64,000 nucleotides of DNA from Rhizobium sp. CSW-27 (GCF_018760785.1 NZ_JAHHZO010000001.1:372001-436000); one strand, 5' to 3'. Shown: positions 26,632-34,323, numbered from the stretch's first letter. Made by a program: numbers and translations. The notes: generated by a model from the sequence alone, not told the origin.

Positions 26632-28263
26632 TTGGAGACGTCAGTCGGGCTGCTCGGAGCGACAATCGTTCTGGCGCTGATCATCATCGTTGGCACGCTG
26701 CGCGCACCCAATGCGCCAGGACGCTATGCCTTTGCCCTGTCCGTGCTGATGTCGCTATGGTGGACGGGCTGCGTGCTCTATCGCCACAGCGTGGCCGATT
26801 TCGAACAGCAGCTGGTGGCCACCAAGCTCGCCTGGTTCGGCATCATGGGCACGCCGCTTTACTGGTCGCTGAGCTTCGTCACCTATGCGCGCGGCCGCCA
26901 GCCGGAAACGCTGGGGCAGATGGTGGTGATCGGCCTGATCTCCACCTTCTTCGGCATCATCGCGCTCACCGATTCCTGGCACCATGCCATGTATCTGGAG
27001 CTGCTGGATGCGGATGCCATGCTGTTTCGCCACGGCTGGGCCTATTGGGCCGCCCTCGGCATCGCCTATTCGACGATGACGGTGGCCTCCATCACCGGCA
27101 CGGTGCTGACCATCCGCCACCGCAGCATCCACCGCTGGCAGATCCTGTCGCTGCTGATCGCCGCGCTGGTGCCGTGGATCGCCAATATCGCCTATACGCA
27201 GTACAATTTCACGCTGTTCAACGACGATCCGACGCCTTTCGTTTTCGTCGGCGCCGGCGCCTTCATGCTCGGGGCGCAACTGCTGGGGCGGCTGTTCGTG
27301 GTGCCGCCGATCGGGCGGGAAGCGATTTTCTCGATCCTGCCCGATCCGGTGATCATTCTGGACGAGGCCGGGCGCATTCTGGAACTGAACCCGGCTGCGG
27401 CAAGCCTGCCCGGCCTTCCCCAGCACCCGATCGGCGAGGTATTGCGCGAGCCGGCCGAACTGACCGCACTTCTGGCCCGCACCGCCCATGGCGACGAAGA
27501 GCGGCACGAACTGACGCTGGCCGGAAGCGGCGCCTCCTACGAAATCTCGATCCACTCGCTGAAGCCCTGGGGCCGCATGGGCGGACGCATGATGGTGATG
27601 CGCGACATCTCCCTGCGCAAGGCCGACCAGAACCGGCTGGCGAGCCTGTCGCACGATCTGGAAGCGCGGCTGCAGGAGAACCTGCGCCTGCAGGAACTGC
27701 TGCGCGAGGAGGCCTTGCGCGACCATCTGACCGGGCTCCACAATCGCCGGCACGCACAGAACATTCTGCCCGACCTCCTGTCGGCCCAGACCTGCGGTGG
27801 CGTCGCGGCGCTCGCCATTCTCGACATAGACCACTTCAAGAGCTTCAACGACCGGTTCGGCCATCAGGTGGGCGACGAGGTGCTGAAGGTCTTCGCCGAA
27901 ACGCTTCTGACCGGTCTCGGGCCTGGCGACAGCCTGTTCCGCTGGGGCGGCGAGGAGTTTCTGATCTATCTGCGCGGCACCAGTCGCGCCGAGGTGCTGG
28001 CCTGCTGCGCGCGGTGGCGCGAGGCACTGCGCGACATCCGCGTGCCCGGCCTGCCCCATGCGAGCCTCACCTTTTCGGCCGGCATATTCCTCTGCCCGGC
28101 AACCGGCGCAAGCCTGGAAGCCGCGATCAAGGCCGCCGACCAGGCGCTTTACGACGCCAAGGCTGCCGGCCGCGACCGCTGCTGCCTGGCGGGCGACCCG
28201 CGGTCGGGCTCCTGCCCGACGGCAAGCGGACCGGCTCGTCAGGGCATTGCCTCGCTCGTCTGA
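26632..28263 (+). CDS. 7TM-PAS diguanylate cyclase
   Basis: 543 residues. Seven membrane helices (histidine-kinase N-terminal 7TM type) fill residues 1-225, a PAS-like region covers ~225-325, a short coiled coil ~335-360 precedes a GGDEF domain with the active motif GGEEF at 439-443. The enzyme should make c-di-GMP at the membrane. The usual inhibitory RxxD motif before GGEEF reads GPGD, so product feedback through that site is unlikely. The start is TTG 26632, with TAAGG at good spacing. Confidence 0.9.
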   Translation: METSVGLLGATIVLALIIIVGTLRAPNAPGRYAFALSVLMSLWWTGCVLYRHSVADFEQQLVATKLAWFGIMGTPLYWSLSFVTYARGRQPETLGQMVVIGLISTFFGIIALTDSWHHAMYLELLDADAMLFRHGWAYWAALGIAYSTMTVASITGTVLTIRHRSIHRWQILSLLIAALVPWIANIAYTQYNFTLFNDDPTPFVFVGAGAFMLGAQLLGRLFVVPPIGREAIFSILPDPVIILDEAGRILELNPAAASLPGLPQHPIGEVLREPAELTALLARTAHGDEERHELTLAGSGASYEISIHSLKPWGRMGGRMMVMRDISLRKADQNRLASLSHDLEARLQENLRLQELLREEALRDHLTGLHNRRHAQNILPDLLSAQTCGGVAALAILDIDHFKSFNDRFGHQVGDEVLKVFAETLLTGLGPGDSLFRWGGEEFLIYLRGTSRAEVLACCARWREALRDIRVPGLPHASLTFSAGIFLCPATGASLEAAIKAADQALYDAKAAGRDRCCLAGDPRSGSCPTASGPARQGIASLV

Positions 28264-28455
28264 GATTCGCCGCACCGGGATCCGGCGGGCAGTTTCGGCG
28301 AGCCGATTCCCGCATACAACCGATCCGTCCCGCCGAAATGCGTAAAAACGCGCCCCTTGCGGGCAAATCAGCCGGCACCCCGGACAAGCGCCTGTCTGTC
28401 AATGCCCCGTTTTTCGCATTGCGAAAAGCCGCAAGCCTCGCGCAAGCTTGATAAG

Positions 28456-28471
28456 TTAACACTTTCTTAAC
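28456..28471. promoter_or_regulatory. Perfect CtrA box
   Basis: TTAA-CACTTTC-TTAAC is an exact match to the CtrA consensus TTAA-N7-TTAAC. It ends 24 bases before the ATG of the 95-residue gene, a distance where CtrA could activate or repress. Confidence 0.7.
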
Positions 28472-28495
28472 GATAACCAGCACGGACACACAGCC

Positions 28496-28783
28496 ATGCA
28501 GATCCAGAGCGGGCTGAGCGGCTACGGCTATTCGGGGCGTTCCTACAGTATCGAACGCCGAACCGAAGCGGCGACCGAACAGCGTCAGACAGATCAGCCG
28601 CAGCGCTCCGCGTCTGCGCTGACCGGCAGCAGCACCCTTTTATCCTCCTCCCTTGCCAACGCCCTGTGGGCGGTGGAAAACGCCCGCAGCGATGCGGGAC
28701 AGGCCGGCCATGAGACGGCTCCCCTTCTCCAGACTCCGGCCGGCTCGATCGAGAAGGTCGAGGACGTCTATTCCGAGTTCTGA
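28496..28783 (+). CDS. Hypothetical 95-aa protein behind a CtrA box
   Basis: 95 residues, polar, Ser/Gln/Arg/Glu-rich N-terminal half (YSGRSYSIERRTEAATEQRQ), one amphipathic helix near residues 50-70 (LLSSSLANALWAVENARSD) and an acidic end (IEKVEDVYSEF). No signal peptide or membrane helix. I do not recognise the family; small proteins of this shape occur in Rhizobiaceae. The exact CtrA site just upstream suggests cell-cycle-timed expression. Confidence 0.7.
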   Translation: MQIQSGLSGYGYSGRSYSIERRTEAATEQRQTDQPQRSASALTGSSTLLSSSLANALWAVENARSDAGQAGHETAPLLQTPAGSIEKVEDVYSEF

Positions 28784-28865
28784 CGGCGCCGGGGCGGAAC
28801 AGCCCTCCCCGGCAACCTTATTGCAGAGCAACATCTGAGACCCACATCAGGGCCAGCGTGTGCCC

Positions 28866-29216
28866 TTAGTTCGTTGGCGAATAGCAGTCGATCGCCAAGC
28901 TTCCCCGTTGTCCAACGACCCGGCAATCCCTGTAGACGCAACGATAGCCGTTGTTGAAACTGGTGTTGTCCGCCGCCGGGATAACGACATTCATGTACGT
29001 CGCGCTGGTGACGGCACCATTCAGCGTCACCGCAGCCGCATTGGGCTGCAGAACGACATTCCTCCCATCCTGGAAGTTGACAGTCACATCTTGCGTGCAT
29101 GCATTGCGGGTCGGGTTATTGTTGAATGTCTGCACATATTGAGCATGGGCAGGAACAACGATCGTTGTGAGAGCCAGGCACAATGCGCCAAGGAGTGAGA
29201 AAAGATACCGGTTCAT
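28866..29216 (-). CDS. Secreted hypothetical protein
   Basis: 116 residues with a clear signal peptide (cut after PAHA, near residue 25). The mature part is Asn-rich with four cysteines (NACTQDV, YRCVYRDCRVV, IDCYSPTN) that could form two disulfides in the periplasm. Base composition is slightly less GC-rich than its neighbours. Not assigned to a family; no neighbour suggests a role. Confidence 0.65.
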   Translation of the reverse strand: MNRYLFSLLGALCLALTTIVVPAHAQYVQTFNNNPTRNACTQDVTVNFQDGRNVVLQPNAAAVTLNGAVTSATYMNVVIPAADNTSFNNGYRCVYRDCRVVGQRGSLAIDCYSPTN

Positions 29217-29318
29217 CGGATGTCTCCAAGTTTGGAATGAACCGCCCAGAATGCAATCATGAGGCGCATTTATAGTTTTTGCAATTATTAATTTTTCTTG
29301 CGTCCCTTGTCGCCCCCC

Positions 29319-30470
29319 TCACGCCGCCCGGCTCACCTCCACGGTGACATGCGAGAGCGTGTCGAGATCCTTCAGCCTGTCCTTGTAGGCCGCCGGCTCC
29401 AGCGGCTCGGAAGCCGAAAGCGCCACGATGGCGGCGTGGTGGCCGGGGCCGACCTGCCAGACATGCAGGTCCGTGACCTGCCCTTCCGCCATCGCCAGCC
29501 GGGCCCGGATCTGCTCCGCCAGCCGCCCTTCGTCCGGCACCACATCGAGCAGCACGCGGGAGGTGTCGCGGATCAGCGCCCAGGACCAGCGGGCGATCAC
29601 CAGACCGCCGACAATGCCCATGACGGGATCGAGCCAGATCCAGCCATAGGCGCGGCCGAGCAGCAGGGCGAGAATGGCCAGTACCGAGGTCAGGGCATCG
29701 GCCAGCACATGCAGATAGGCGGCGCGCAGATTGTTGTCGCCGGCATGCCCGTGATGGCCGCCATGATGGTGGCCACCATGGCCGTGCCCGCCATGATGCC
29801 CCGCATGGTCGTGACGTCCGTGCGCTGTCGGCTCAGGGTGAGCATGGTGCGCCACATGATCCCGATGGTCGTGGTGATGATGGCCCGCCTCATGGTGGTC
29901 ATCATCATGACCGTGAGGGCCATGATCCTGGGCATCATGCTGGCGGGGGCCGGCGTGACGGGCAGGACCGTGATGGTGACCATGGTCGTGACCGTGATGA
30001 TGCGGCTCGTCGCGCAGCAGCCATGCGCTGACGAGATTGACGGCAAGACCAAGCACCGCGACCAGGATTGCCTCGCCGAAGGCGATCGGCACCGGTTCGG
30101 CAAGCCGGAACAGACTTTCGACCGCAATCAGCAGCGCGATCAGCGCCAGCACCACCGCGCTGGCAAAGCCCGCCAGATCGCCGAGCTTGCCGGTGCCGAA
30201 GGTGAAGCGGCCGTTTCGCGCCTCGCGCCGCGCATACCAGTAGGCGACCGCGGCAATCAGCATGGCGCCGGCATGGGTCGACATGTGCCAGCCATCCGCC
30301 AGCAGCGCCATCGAGCCGAACAGGCTGCCGGCGGCAATCTCGCCCACCATCATCGCCGCCGTCAGCGCGATGACGAAGCCCACCTTGCGTGCATTGCGAT
30401 CGTGGTTTTGCCCAAGGAAGACATGCTCGTGGACAAGGCCATCGGGCGACGGAGGGGTCTGCGAGGTCAT
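29319..30470 (-). CDS. dmeF: CDF metal exporter DmeF (Co2+/Ni2+)
   Basis: 383 residues, six membrane helices of the cation diffusion facilitator family. Between helices 4 and 5 lies a ~95-residue loop built almost wholly of His, Asp and Gly (repeats such as HHHGHDHGHHHG), a metal-catching loop typical of DmeF. Family motifs are LLADGWHMSTHAGAM in helix 2 and YLHVLADALTSVL in helix 5. Expelling cobalt and nickel is the known function in Rhizobium and Agrobacterium, where it follows dmeR, as here. Confidence 0.92.
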   Translation of the reverse strand: MTSQTPPSPDGLVHEHVFLGQNHDRNARKVGFVIALTAAMMVGEIAAGSLFGSMALLADGWHMSTHAGAMLIAAVAYWYARREARNGRFTFGTGKLGDLAGFASAVVLALIALLIAVESLFRLAEPVPIAFGEAILVAVLGLAVNLVSAWLLRDEPHHHGHDHGHHHGPARHAGPRQHDAQDHGPHGHDDDHHEAGHHHHDHRDHVAHHAHPEPTAHGRHDHAGHHGGHGHGGHHHGGHHGHAGDNNLRAAYLHVLADALTSVLAILALLLGRAYGWIWLDPVMGIVGGLVIARWSWALIRDTSRVLLDVVPDEGRLAEQIRARLAMAEGQVTDLHVWQVGPGHHAAIVALSASEPLEPAAYKDRLKDLDTLSHVTVEVSRAA

Positions 30471-30555
30471 GGGGTTCCTCCCGGTTTGAAGGTCGGGCGC
30501 CGCATGGGCGCGTTCCCCGCCGCGGCGGATGCCACGGCGGCTTCCTGCATCAGGT

Positions 30556-30828
30556 TCAGCGTATGTAGGTGCGCAGCGCCGCCGCCAGTTCCTCGGCCGC
30601 CACGGCGCGCTCCGTCTCGCCTTCGGCATGCACCACATGTTCGGTGAGATGCGCCTCCATCACCTCTCCGGTGAGGCCGGAGAGAGCGCCACGGATCGAG
30701 GCCAGCAGTTGCAGCACCTCTCCGCACGGCTTTTCCGCGATCAGCGCCCGCTCGACGGCTTCCATCTGCCCCTTCAGGCGGCGCACGCGGGCCAGCAGCT
30801 TTTCGGCATCGCGAATGGTGTGGGACAT
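30556..30828 (-). CDS. dmeR: DmeR, RcnR/FrmR-family metal-responsive repressor
   Basis: 90 residues, all-helical RcnR/CsoR/FrmR fold. Predicted metal ligands are His3 (MSHTIRDA), Cys35 (AEKPCGEVLQLL), His60 and His64 (AHLTEHVVH), the H-C-H-H set of Ni/Co sensors. It lies 85 bases upstream of dmeF in one operon. A G-tract operator is visible before its start. In rhizobia DmeR represses dmeRF until Ni or Co binds. Confidence 0.92.
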   Translation of the reverse strand: MSHTIRDAEKLLARVRRLKGQMEAVERALIAEKPCGEVLQLLASIRGALSGLTGEVMEAHLTEHVVHAEGETERAVAAEELAAALRTYIR

Positions 30829-30837
30829 GGGTGGCGC

Positions 30838-30866
30838 TCCAGTACTATACCCCCCTACCCTATGTT
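30838..30866. promoter_or_regulatory. Probable DmeR operator
   Basis: AGTACTATACCCCCCTACCC: a run of six C flanked by TA-rich half-sites, starting 13 bases upstream of the dmeR start codon. RcnR-family proteins bind a G-tract with flanking inverted repeats, and the sequence resembles the dmeRF operator reported from Rhizobium (from memory). Confidence 0.65.
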
Positions 30867-30903
30867 GGTGACACGAAAAGAACAAGACCCGGGAGGAAGC
30901 ACG

Positions 30904-30939
30904 TGACGCGGGCCTTGATGCGGGTCTTGACGCGGCTTG
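30904..30939. repeat. Three tandem 12-bp units
   Basis: GACGCGGGCCTT, GATGCGGGTCTT and GACGCGGCTTGG follow one another between dmeR and the second CDF gene. No known function. Confidence 0.45.
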
Positions 30940-30985
30940 GCGGATCGGCGGCGCACGGGGGGACGCCGCCTTCTGCCACCCTCCG

Positions 30986-31738
30986 TCAGCCGGAATGGGC
31001 GTGGTGGTGCACCCCATGGCGATCGCCGCCGGCATGATCAAGCGCGCAGCAGGCGGACGGGCTGCCGCTTGCTGCGGGCGCGCCGCCATGCGGATGCGCG
31101 CCATGATCGGGATCGACGGCACCGCCCGCCCGCCACTCCGCCCGGGACTGGCTGAGGATCTGCACCGCCGAGGTGAGGAAGAGACCGGCCATCACGGTGG
31201 CGACGGCAAGGTCGGGCCAGGCGGTGCTGGTGCCCCAGACGCCGAGCGCGGCGATCATGACGATGACATTGCCGATCGCATCGTTGCGCGAGCACAGCCA
31301 GACGGAACGCACATTGGCATCGCCGTCCTTGTAGCGGACAAGGAGAAGCACGCTGGCCAGGTTGGCGAGGAGCGCCAGCAGGCCGATGAGACCCATGACC
31401 GGCGCCTCCGGCACGCCGGCGACGAAGACACGATAGAGCGTGGCGCCGAACACGAAGAGCCCCATCAGCAACAGGCTGATGCCCTTGGCCGCCGCCGCAA
31501 GGCTGCGCACCTTCAGCGAGGCGCCGATGACGGCCAGCGAGATGCCGTAGGTGACGGCATCGGCGAAGAAATCCAGGGCATCGGCCTGCAGCGCCTGCGA
31601 GCGCGCCATCTGGCCCGCCGTCATCTCCACCACGAACATCGTCGCGTTGATGAGGATGACGGCCCAGAGCCTGCGTTTGTATGCGGGCGAAAGCCCCTCG
31701 AAACTCGCCTTGTGGTCGCAGCAGCCTGCGCTCATCAT
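30986..31738 (-). CDS. Cation diffusion facilitator (Zn/Cd-type) transporter
   Basis: 250 residues with about six membrane helices. Helix 2 carries DALDFFADAVTY and helix 5 RNDAIGNVIVM, the metal-site positions of CDF exporters; the C-terminal ~45 residues are rich in His, Cys and Asp (ACCALDHAGGDRHG, HHHAH) and replace the usual C-terminal domain. An N-terminal CCDH may also bind metal. It is divergent from a MerR regulator with cysteines of the Zn/Cd/Pb class, so zinc or cadmium export is likely. ATG 31738 or 31735. Confidence 0.86.
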   Translation of the reverse strand: MMSAGCCDHKASFEGLSPAYKRRLWAVILINATMFVVEMTAGQMARSQALQADALDFFADAVTYGISLAVIGASLKVRSLAAAAKGISLLLMGLFVFGATLYRVFVAGVPEAPVMGLIGLLALLANLASVLLLVRYKDGDANVRSVWLCSRNDAIGNVIVMIAALGVWGTSTAWPDLAVATVMAGLFLTSAVQILSQSRAEWRAGGAVDPDHGAHPHGGAPAASGSPSACCALDHAGGDRHGVHHHAHSG

Positions 31739-31775
31739 GTCACCTCTGTCGCTTGCAATTCTTCTGGTGACACCA

Positions 31776-31806
31776 CAGATAATTCCTCTAGCGGCTAGAG
31801 GTTCAA
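31776..31806 (-). promoter_or_regulatory. MerR-type promoter with 19-bp spacer
   Basis: On the minus strand, TTGAAC (31806-31801) and TATCTG (31781-31776) are 19 bases apart and enclose the perfect dyad CCTCTAG-CGG-CTAGAGG (31785-31801). Over-long spacers with a central dyad are the hallmark of promoters activated by MerR proteins. It drives the CDF exporter. Confidence 0.75.
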
Positions 31807-31822
31807 GAGGCGGAGTGCAAAA

Positions 31823-32236
31823 ATGTTTTCGATCGGCGAAGTGTCCCGCCGCACCGGCGTGAAGGTGCCAACCATCCGCTATTACGAGCAGATGGGCCTG
31901 ATGGCGCCCTCCGAGCGGTCCGAGGGCAACCAGCGCCGTTACGGCCGGGGCGATGTGGAACGGCTGACCTTCATCCGCCACGCCCGCGACCTCGGTTTCG
32001 AGATCGACCGCATCCGCGAACTTCTGGCGCTCAGCCAGCATCCGGAAGCCCCTTGCGAGGGGGCCGACCGCATTGCCGGCGCGCATCTGACCGAAGTGCG
32101 TCAGAAGATCGAACAGTTGAAGCGGCTCGAAGCCGAACTGGAGCGCATCGTCTCCCACTGCGGCGGCCACACCGTGGAGGATTGCTATGTAATCCGCGCC
32201 CTTTCCGACCACGGATTGTGCGAACACGAACATTGA
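31823..32236 (+). CDS. MerR family metal-responsive regulator (ZntR/CadR/PbrR class)
   Basis: 137 residues. The winged HTH (MFSIGEVSRRTGVKVPTIRY) and dimer helix are standard. Cys78, Cys113 and Cys121 occupy the positions used by ZntR, CadR and PbrR to bind Zn, Cd or Pb; a further Cys133 and His-rich end (GLCEHEH) are extra. It is divergent from the CDF exporter and its operator lies between them. Confidence 0.9.
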   Translation: MFSIGEVSRRTGVKVPTIRYYEQMGLMAPSERSEGNQRRYGRGDVERLTFIRHARDLGFEIDRIRELLALSQHPEAPCEGADRIAGAHLTEVRQKIEQLKRLEAELERIVSHCGGHTVEDCYVIRALSDHGLCEHEH

Positions 32237-32241
32237 GGCGG

Positions 32242-32568
32242 CTATTGCCCGTCCGGATCATCCCGATAGAGCGCCTCATAGTCGCGCCCGCCATAGAAGA
32301 TATTGGTGATCTCGACCTGATCCGAACGCAGGACATAGGCAATCACGGCCCGTCGCTCGAAGGGAACGGTCCGCAATCCGGGAACAAGGTCATCGCGTCG
32401 TCGACCGCCATCCGGCGCATCGCCGATACTGCGGCAGCGCGCCATCATGCGTTCGACAAATCCGCGCGCCGTCGCCTCGTTGCCGCTCCGCTCCAGAACG
32501 AACAGATAGATCGCACGAAGATCGGCCAGCGCATCTTGCCGGTAGGCCACCGGCAGCCGGCGGATCAT
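32242..32568 (-). CDS. parE: RelE/ParE-family toxin
   Basis: 108 residues with the ParE pattern: YRQDALADLRAIYLFVLERSG at the N-terminus, FVERMMARCRSIGDAPDGGR in the middle, and a beta-strand end YVLRSDQVEITNIFYGGRDYEAL. ParE toxins poison DNA gyrase; RelE ones cut mRNA, and the two cannot be separated safely here. The ATG overlaps the antitoxin stop by four bases. Confidence 0.87.
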   Translation of the reverse strand: MIRRLPVAYRQDALADLRAIYLFVLERSGNEATARGFVERMMARCRSIGDAPDGGRRRDDLVPGLRTVPFERRAVIAYVLRSDQVEITNIFYGGRDYEALYRDDPDGQ

Positions 32569-32837
32569 CGCAGGGACGCGGCCGACCGCTGCATGAAGTC
32601 GCCCATTGACCGCTCGGCCTCATCGGCTGGAACCGGGGTCTTGCCGTCCTCCAGCGAATGCTGCACACGCTGTCGCAGCCGTTCCAGGCGCTGCACCGGG
32701 CCCTCCCCGCTCATCACACGCACGGCAGCCTCGATCGCCGCAGCCGTCGAGGGATAATCGCCGCGCTCCACGCTGAGGCGCAAAACCTCCAGCGTTTCCG
32801 ACGAAAGATCAACGGCGATGCGTTCGGTCTTGCCCAT
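32565..32837 (-). CDS. parD: ParD-like antitoxin
   Basis: 90 residues. A ribbon-helix-helix N-terminus (ERIAVDLSSETLEVLRLSVE, then DYPSTAAAIEAAVR) and an acidic-basic C-terminal helix that would wrap the toxin. It is the first gene of the pair and overlaps the toxin by ATGA. ATG 32837 is chosen as the family start; the upstream open frame overlaps the leader region of the next gene on the other strand. Confidence 0.88.
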   Translation of the reverse strand: MGKTERIAVDLSSETLEVLRLSVERGDYPSTAAAIEAAVRVMSGEGPVQRLERLRQRVQHSLEDGKTPVPADEAERSMGDFMQRSAASLR

Positions 32838-33012
32838 TGCAGCCTCCGGCCATGGTGGCGATCCGACATCATCCTTATCCCTGCCTGCGCCTTCTGGCGA
32901 CAGCTTGGCCTTGGAGACGGAACCGTGTTTGCGCAAGCCAATCATACCAGCCCCCGCCCCGCAAGTCACACACCCCTTGACACCTGCAGAAATCGGGCGC
33001 ATGCATGGCGTC

Positions 33013-33066
33013 ATGATGATCGAACGCGCACCCATTGCTGCCACGTATTTTTGGGCCTACCGGTAA
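33013..33066 (+). CDS. Attenuator leader peptide with Tyr-Phe-Trp-Ala-Tyr codons
   Basis: A 17-codon frame MMIERAPIAATYFWAYR ending in TAA at 33064; ATG 33001 (21 codons) and ATG 33016 (16 codons) are alternative starts. The codons TAT TTT TGG GCC TAC cluster at the end, one for each aromatic amino acid. It lies just 5' of a terminator hairpin and its competing hairpin. A TTGACA at 32977 with a -10 near 33001 would start transcription at about 33013, making the peptide leaderless, as known for the trpE leader of Sinorhizobium. Confidence 0.6.
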   Translation: MMIERAPIAATYFWAYR

Positions 33067-33121
33067 CGGGCGGCTCGACAGATCACAATGTCAACAAGCC
33101 GCCGTCAGGCGGCTTTGTTGT
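33037..33121 (+). promoter_or_regulatory. Transcription attenuator (aromatic amino acid type)
   Basis: Four segments can pair in the classical way. Segment 1 GCTGCC (33037-33042, inside the peptide) pairs with segment 2 GGCGGC (33069-33074). Segment 2 GGCGGCT (33069-33075) also pairs with segment 3 AGCCGCC (33097-33103) as antiterminator. Segment 3 AAGCCGCC (33096-33103) pairs with segment 4 GGCGGCTT (33108-33115) with loop GTCA, followed by TGTTGTT, as terminator. A ribosome stalled at Tyr-Phe-Trp would hide segment 1 and let the antiterminator form; one reaching the stop codon would hide segment 2 and allow termination before the acetyltransferase gene at 33168. Confidence 0.7.
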
Positions 33122-33167
33122 TAGAAGACGGCACCTGACGGCACGAGAAAACCAGAGGATGCCGCAA

Positions 33168-33656
33168 ATGCCTGAAGATACCGAAATCTCCCTTCTCCGC
33201 CCGGCCGTGGTGAACATCCGCGTCGCCAAGCCGCGTGACCTGCCGGAACTCAACGAAATGATCGCCCTGCTCGCCGCCCATCACGGCGATGCCTCGGCCA
33301 TGACGCCGGAAACGCTGGAGCGCGACCTGTTCGGCCCCATGCCGTGGATCCAGGCGCTGGTGGCCGATGGCGGCGACGGCCTGATGGGCTACGCCATTCT
33401 GGTGCCGCTCTACAGGGCGCAGGAAGGCAAGCGCGGCATGGACCTGCACCATCTCTTCGTGCGCGATGGCCATCGCGGCCACGGCATCGGCCAGCATCTG
33501 GTGGCGCGCGCCCGCGACTGTGCCCGCGCCCAGGGCTGCGACTACCTTTCCGTCTCCGCCGCCACCGGCAATTTCGCCGCCCACCGGTTCTACGAGCAGA
33601 TGGAATTCATCGCCCGGCCCGTCACGGGCATGCGCTTCCTGCAGCCGCTGGCGTGA
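33168..33656 (+). CDS. GNAT acetyltransferase under attenuator control
   Basis: 162 residues. The GNAT fold is clear: INIRVAKPRDLPELNEMIAL-type start (VNIRVAKPRD), acetyl-CoA loop VRDGHRGHGIGQHLVARAR near residue 98-116 and AATGNFAAHRFYEQMEF at the end. It belongs to the general acetyltransferase branch that includes diamine and amino-acid-like acceptors; the acceptor is unknown. The attenuator upstream implies its expression follows aromatic amino acid supply, so an aromatic amino acid or amine is a reasonable acceptor guess. ATG 33168 has AGAGG nine bases upstream; ATG 33159 is possible. Confidence 0.85.
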   Translation: MPEDTEISLLRPAVVNIRVAKPRDLPELNEMIALLAAHHGDASAMTPETLERDLFGPMPWIQALVADGGDGLMGYAILVPLYRAQEGKRGMDLHHLFVRDGHRGHGIGQHLVARARDCARAQGCDYLSVSAATGNFAAHRFYEQMEFIARPVTGMRFLQPLA

Positions 33657-33747
33657 CCCGTCCGCGTCACGGCGCGACAGGATCGCGCCTGACACCGGGG
33701 CGCCCCTGCCCCGCACCCGTGACATGCGAACCAAGGGAGAACCGCGC

Positions 33748-34311
33748 ATGACCCGCATCGCCATTGCCCTGACGCCCGATTATGCCGACTGGGAGATCGG
33801 GCTTCTGATCGCCGTCGCCCGTAGCTTTCTCGGCGCGGAGATCGTCACCGCCTCGCCGGAGGGGGCGCCGGTCACCTCCATGGGCGGCCTGCGAGTGACG
33901 CCGGACTGCGCCTATGCCGGGCTTGATCCGGACGCCTTCGACGCGCTGGTCATTCCCGGCGGCATGAGCTGGGAAAAGGGCACGGCACCGGATCTGTCCG
34001 GCCTCGTCCACGCCTTTCGCGACCGCGGGCGCCTGGTGGCCGGCATCTGCGCGGCCGCCAGCGCGCTTGCCGGCACCGGCATCCTCAACGAAGTCGCCCA
34101 TACCGGCAATGCGCTCGCCGCCCATCAGGCCGTGCCCGGCTATGGCGGAAGCGCGCTCTACCGCGACCAGCCGCAGGCGGTGTCCGAGAATGGAATCGTG
34201 ACGGCGCCCGGCACCTCGCCCTTCACCTTCACCGTGGCAATTCTGACGGCGCTTGGCCTTTGGACGCCGGAGGCGGACGCGGAGATGGCGGGTTTCGGGC
34301 GGGAATTCTGA
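33748..34311 (+). CDS. DJ-1/PfpI family protein
   Basis: 187 residues. The DJ-1/PfpI fold is seen in AIALTPDYADWEIGLL, the acid-bearing VIPGGMSWEK and the nucleophile elbow AGICAAASALAGTGIL with Cys near residue 96. Members are glyoxalase III, chaperone-like or amidotransferase-like enzymes. The gene follows the GNAT gene by 91 bases and has its own strong ribosome site (GGGAG). Exact function unknown. Confidence 0.85.
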   Translation: MTRIAIALTPDYADWEIGLLIAVARSFLGAEIVTASPEGAPVTSMGGLRVTPDCAYAGLDPDAFDALVIPGGMSWEKGTAPDLSGLVHAFRDRGRLVAGICAAASALAGTGILNEVAHTGNALAAHQAVPGYGGSALYRDQPQAVSENGIVTAPGTSPFTFTVAILTALGLWTPEADAEMAGFGREF

Positions 34312-34323
34312 CGCCGCCTCGCC

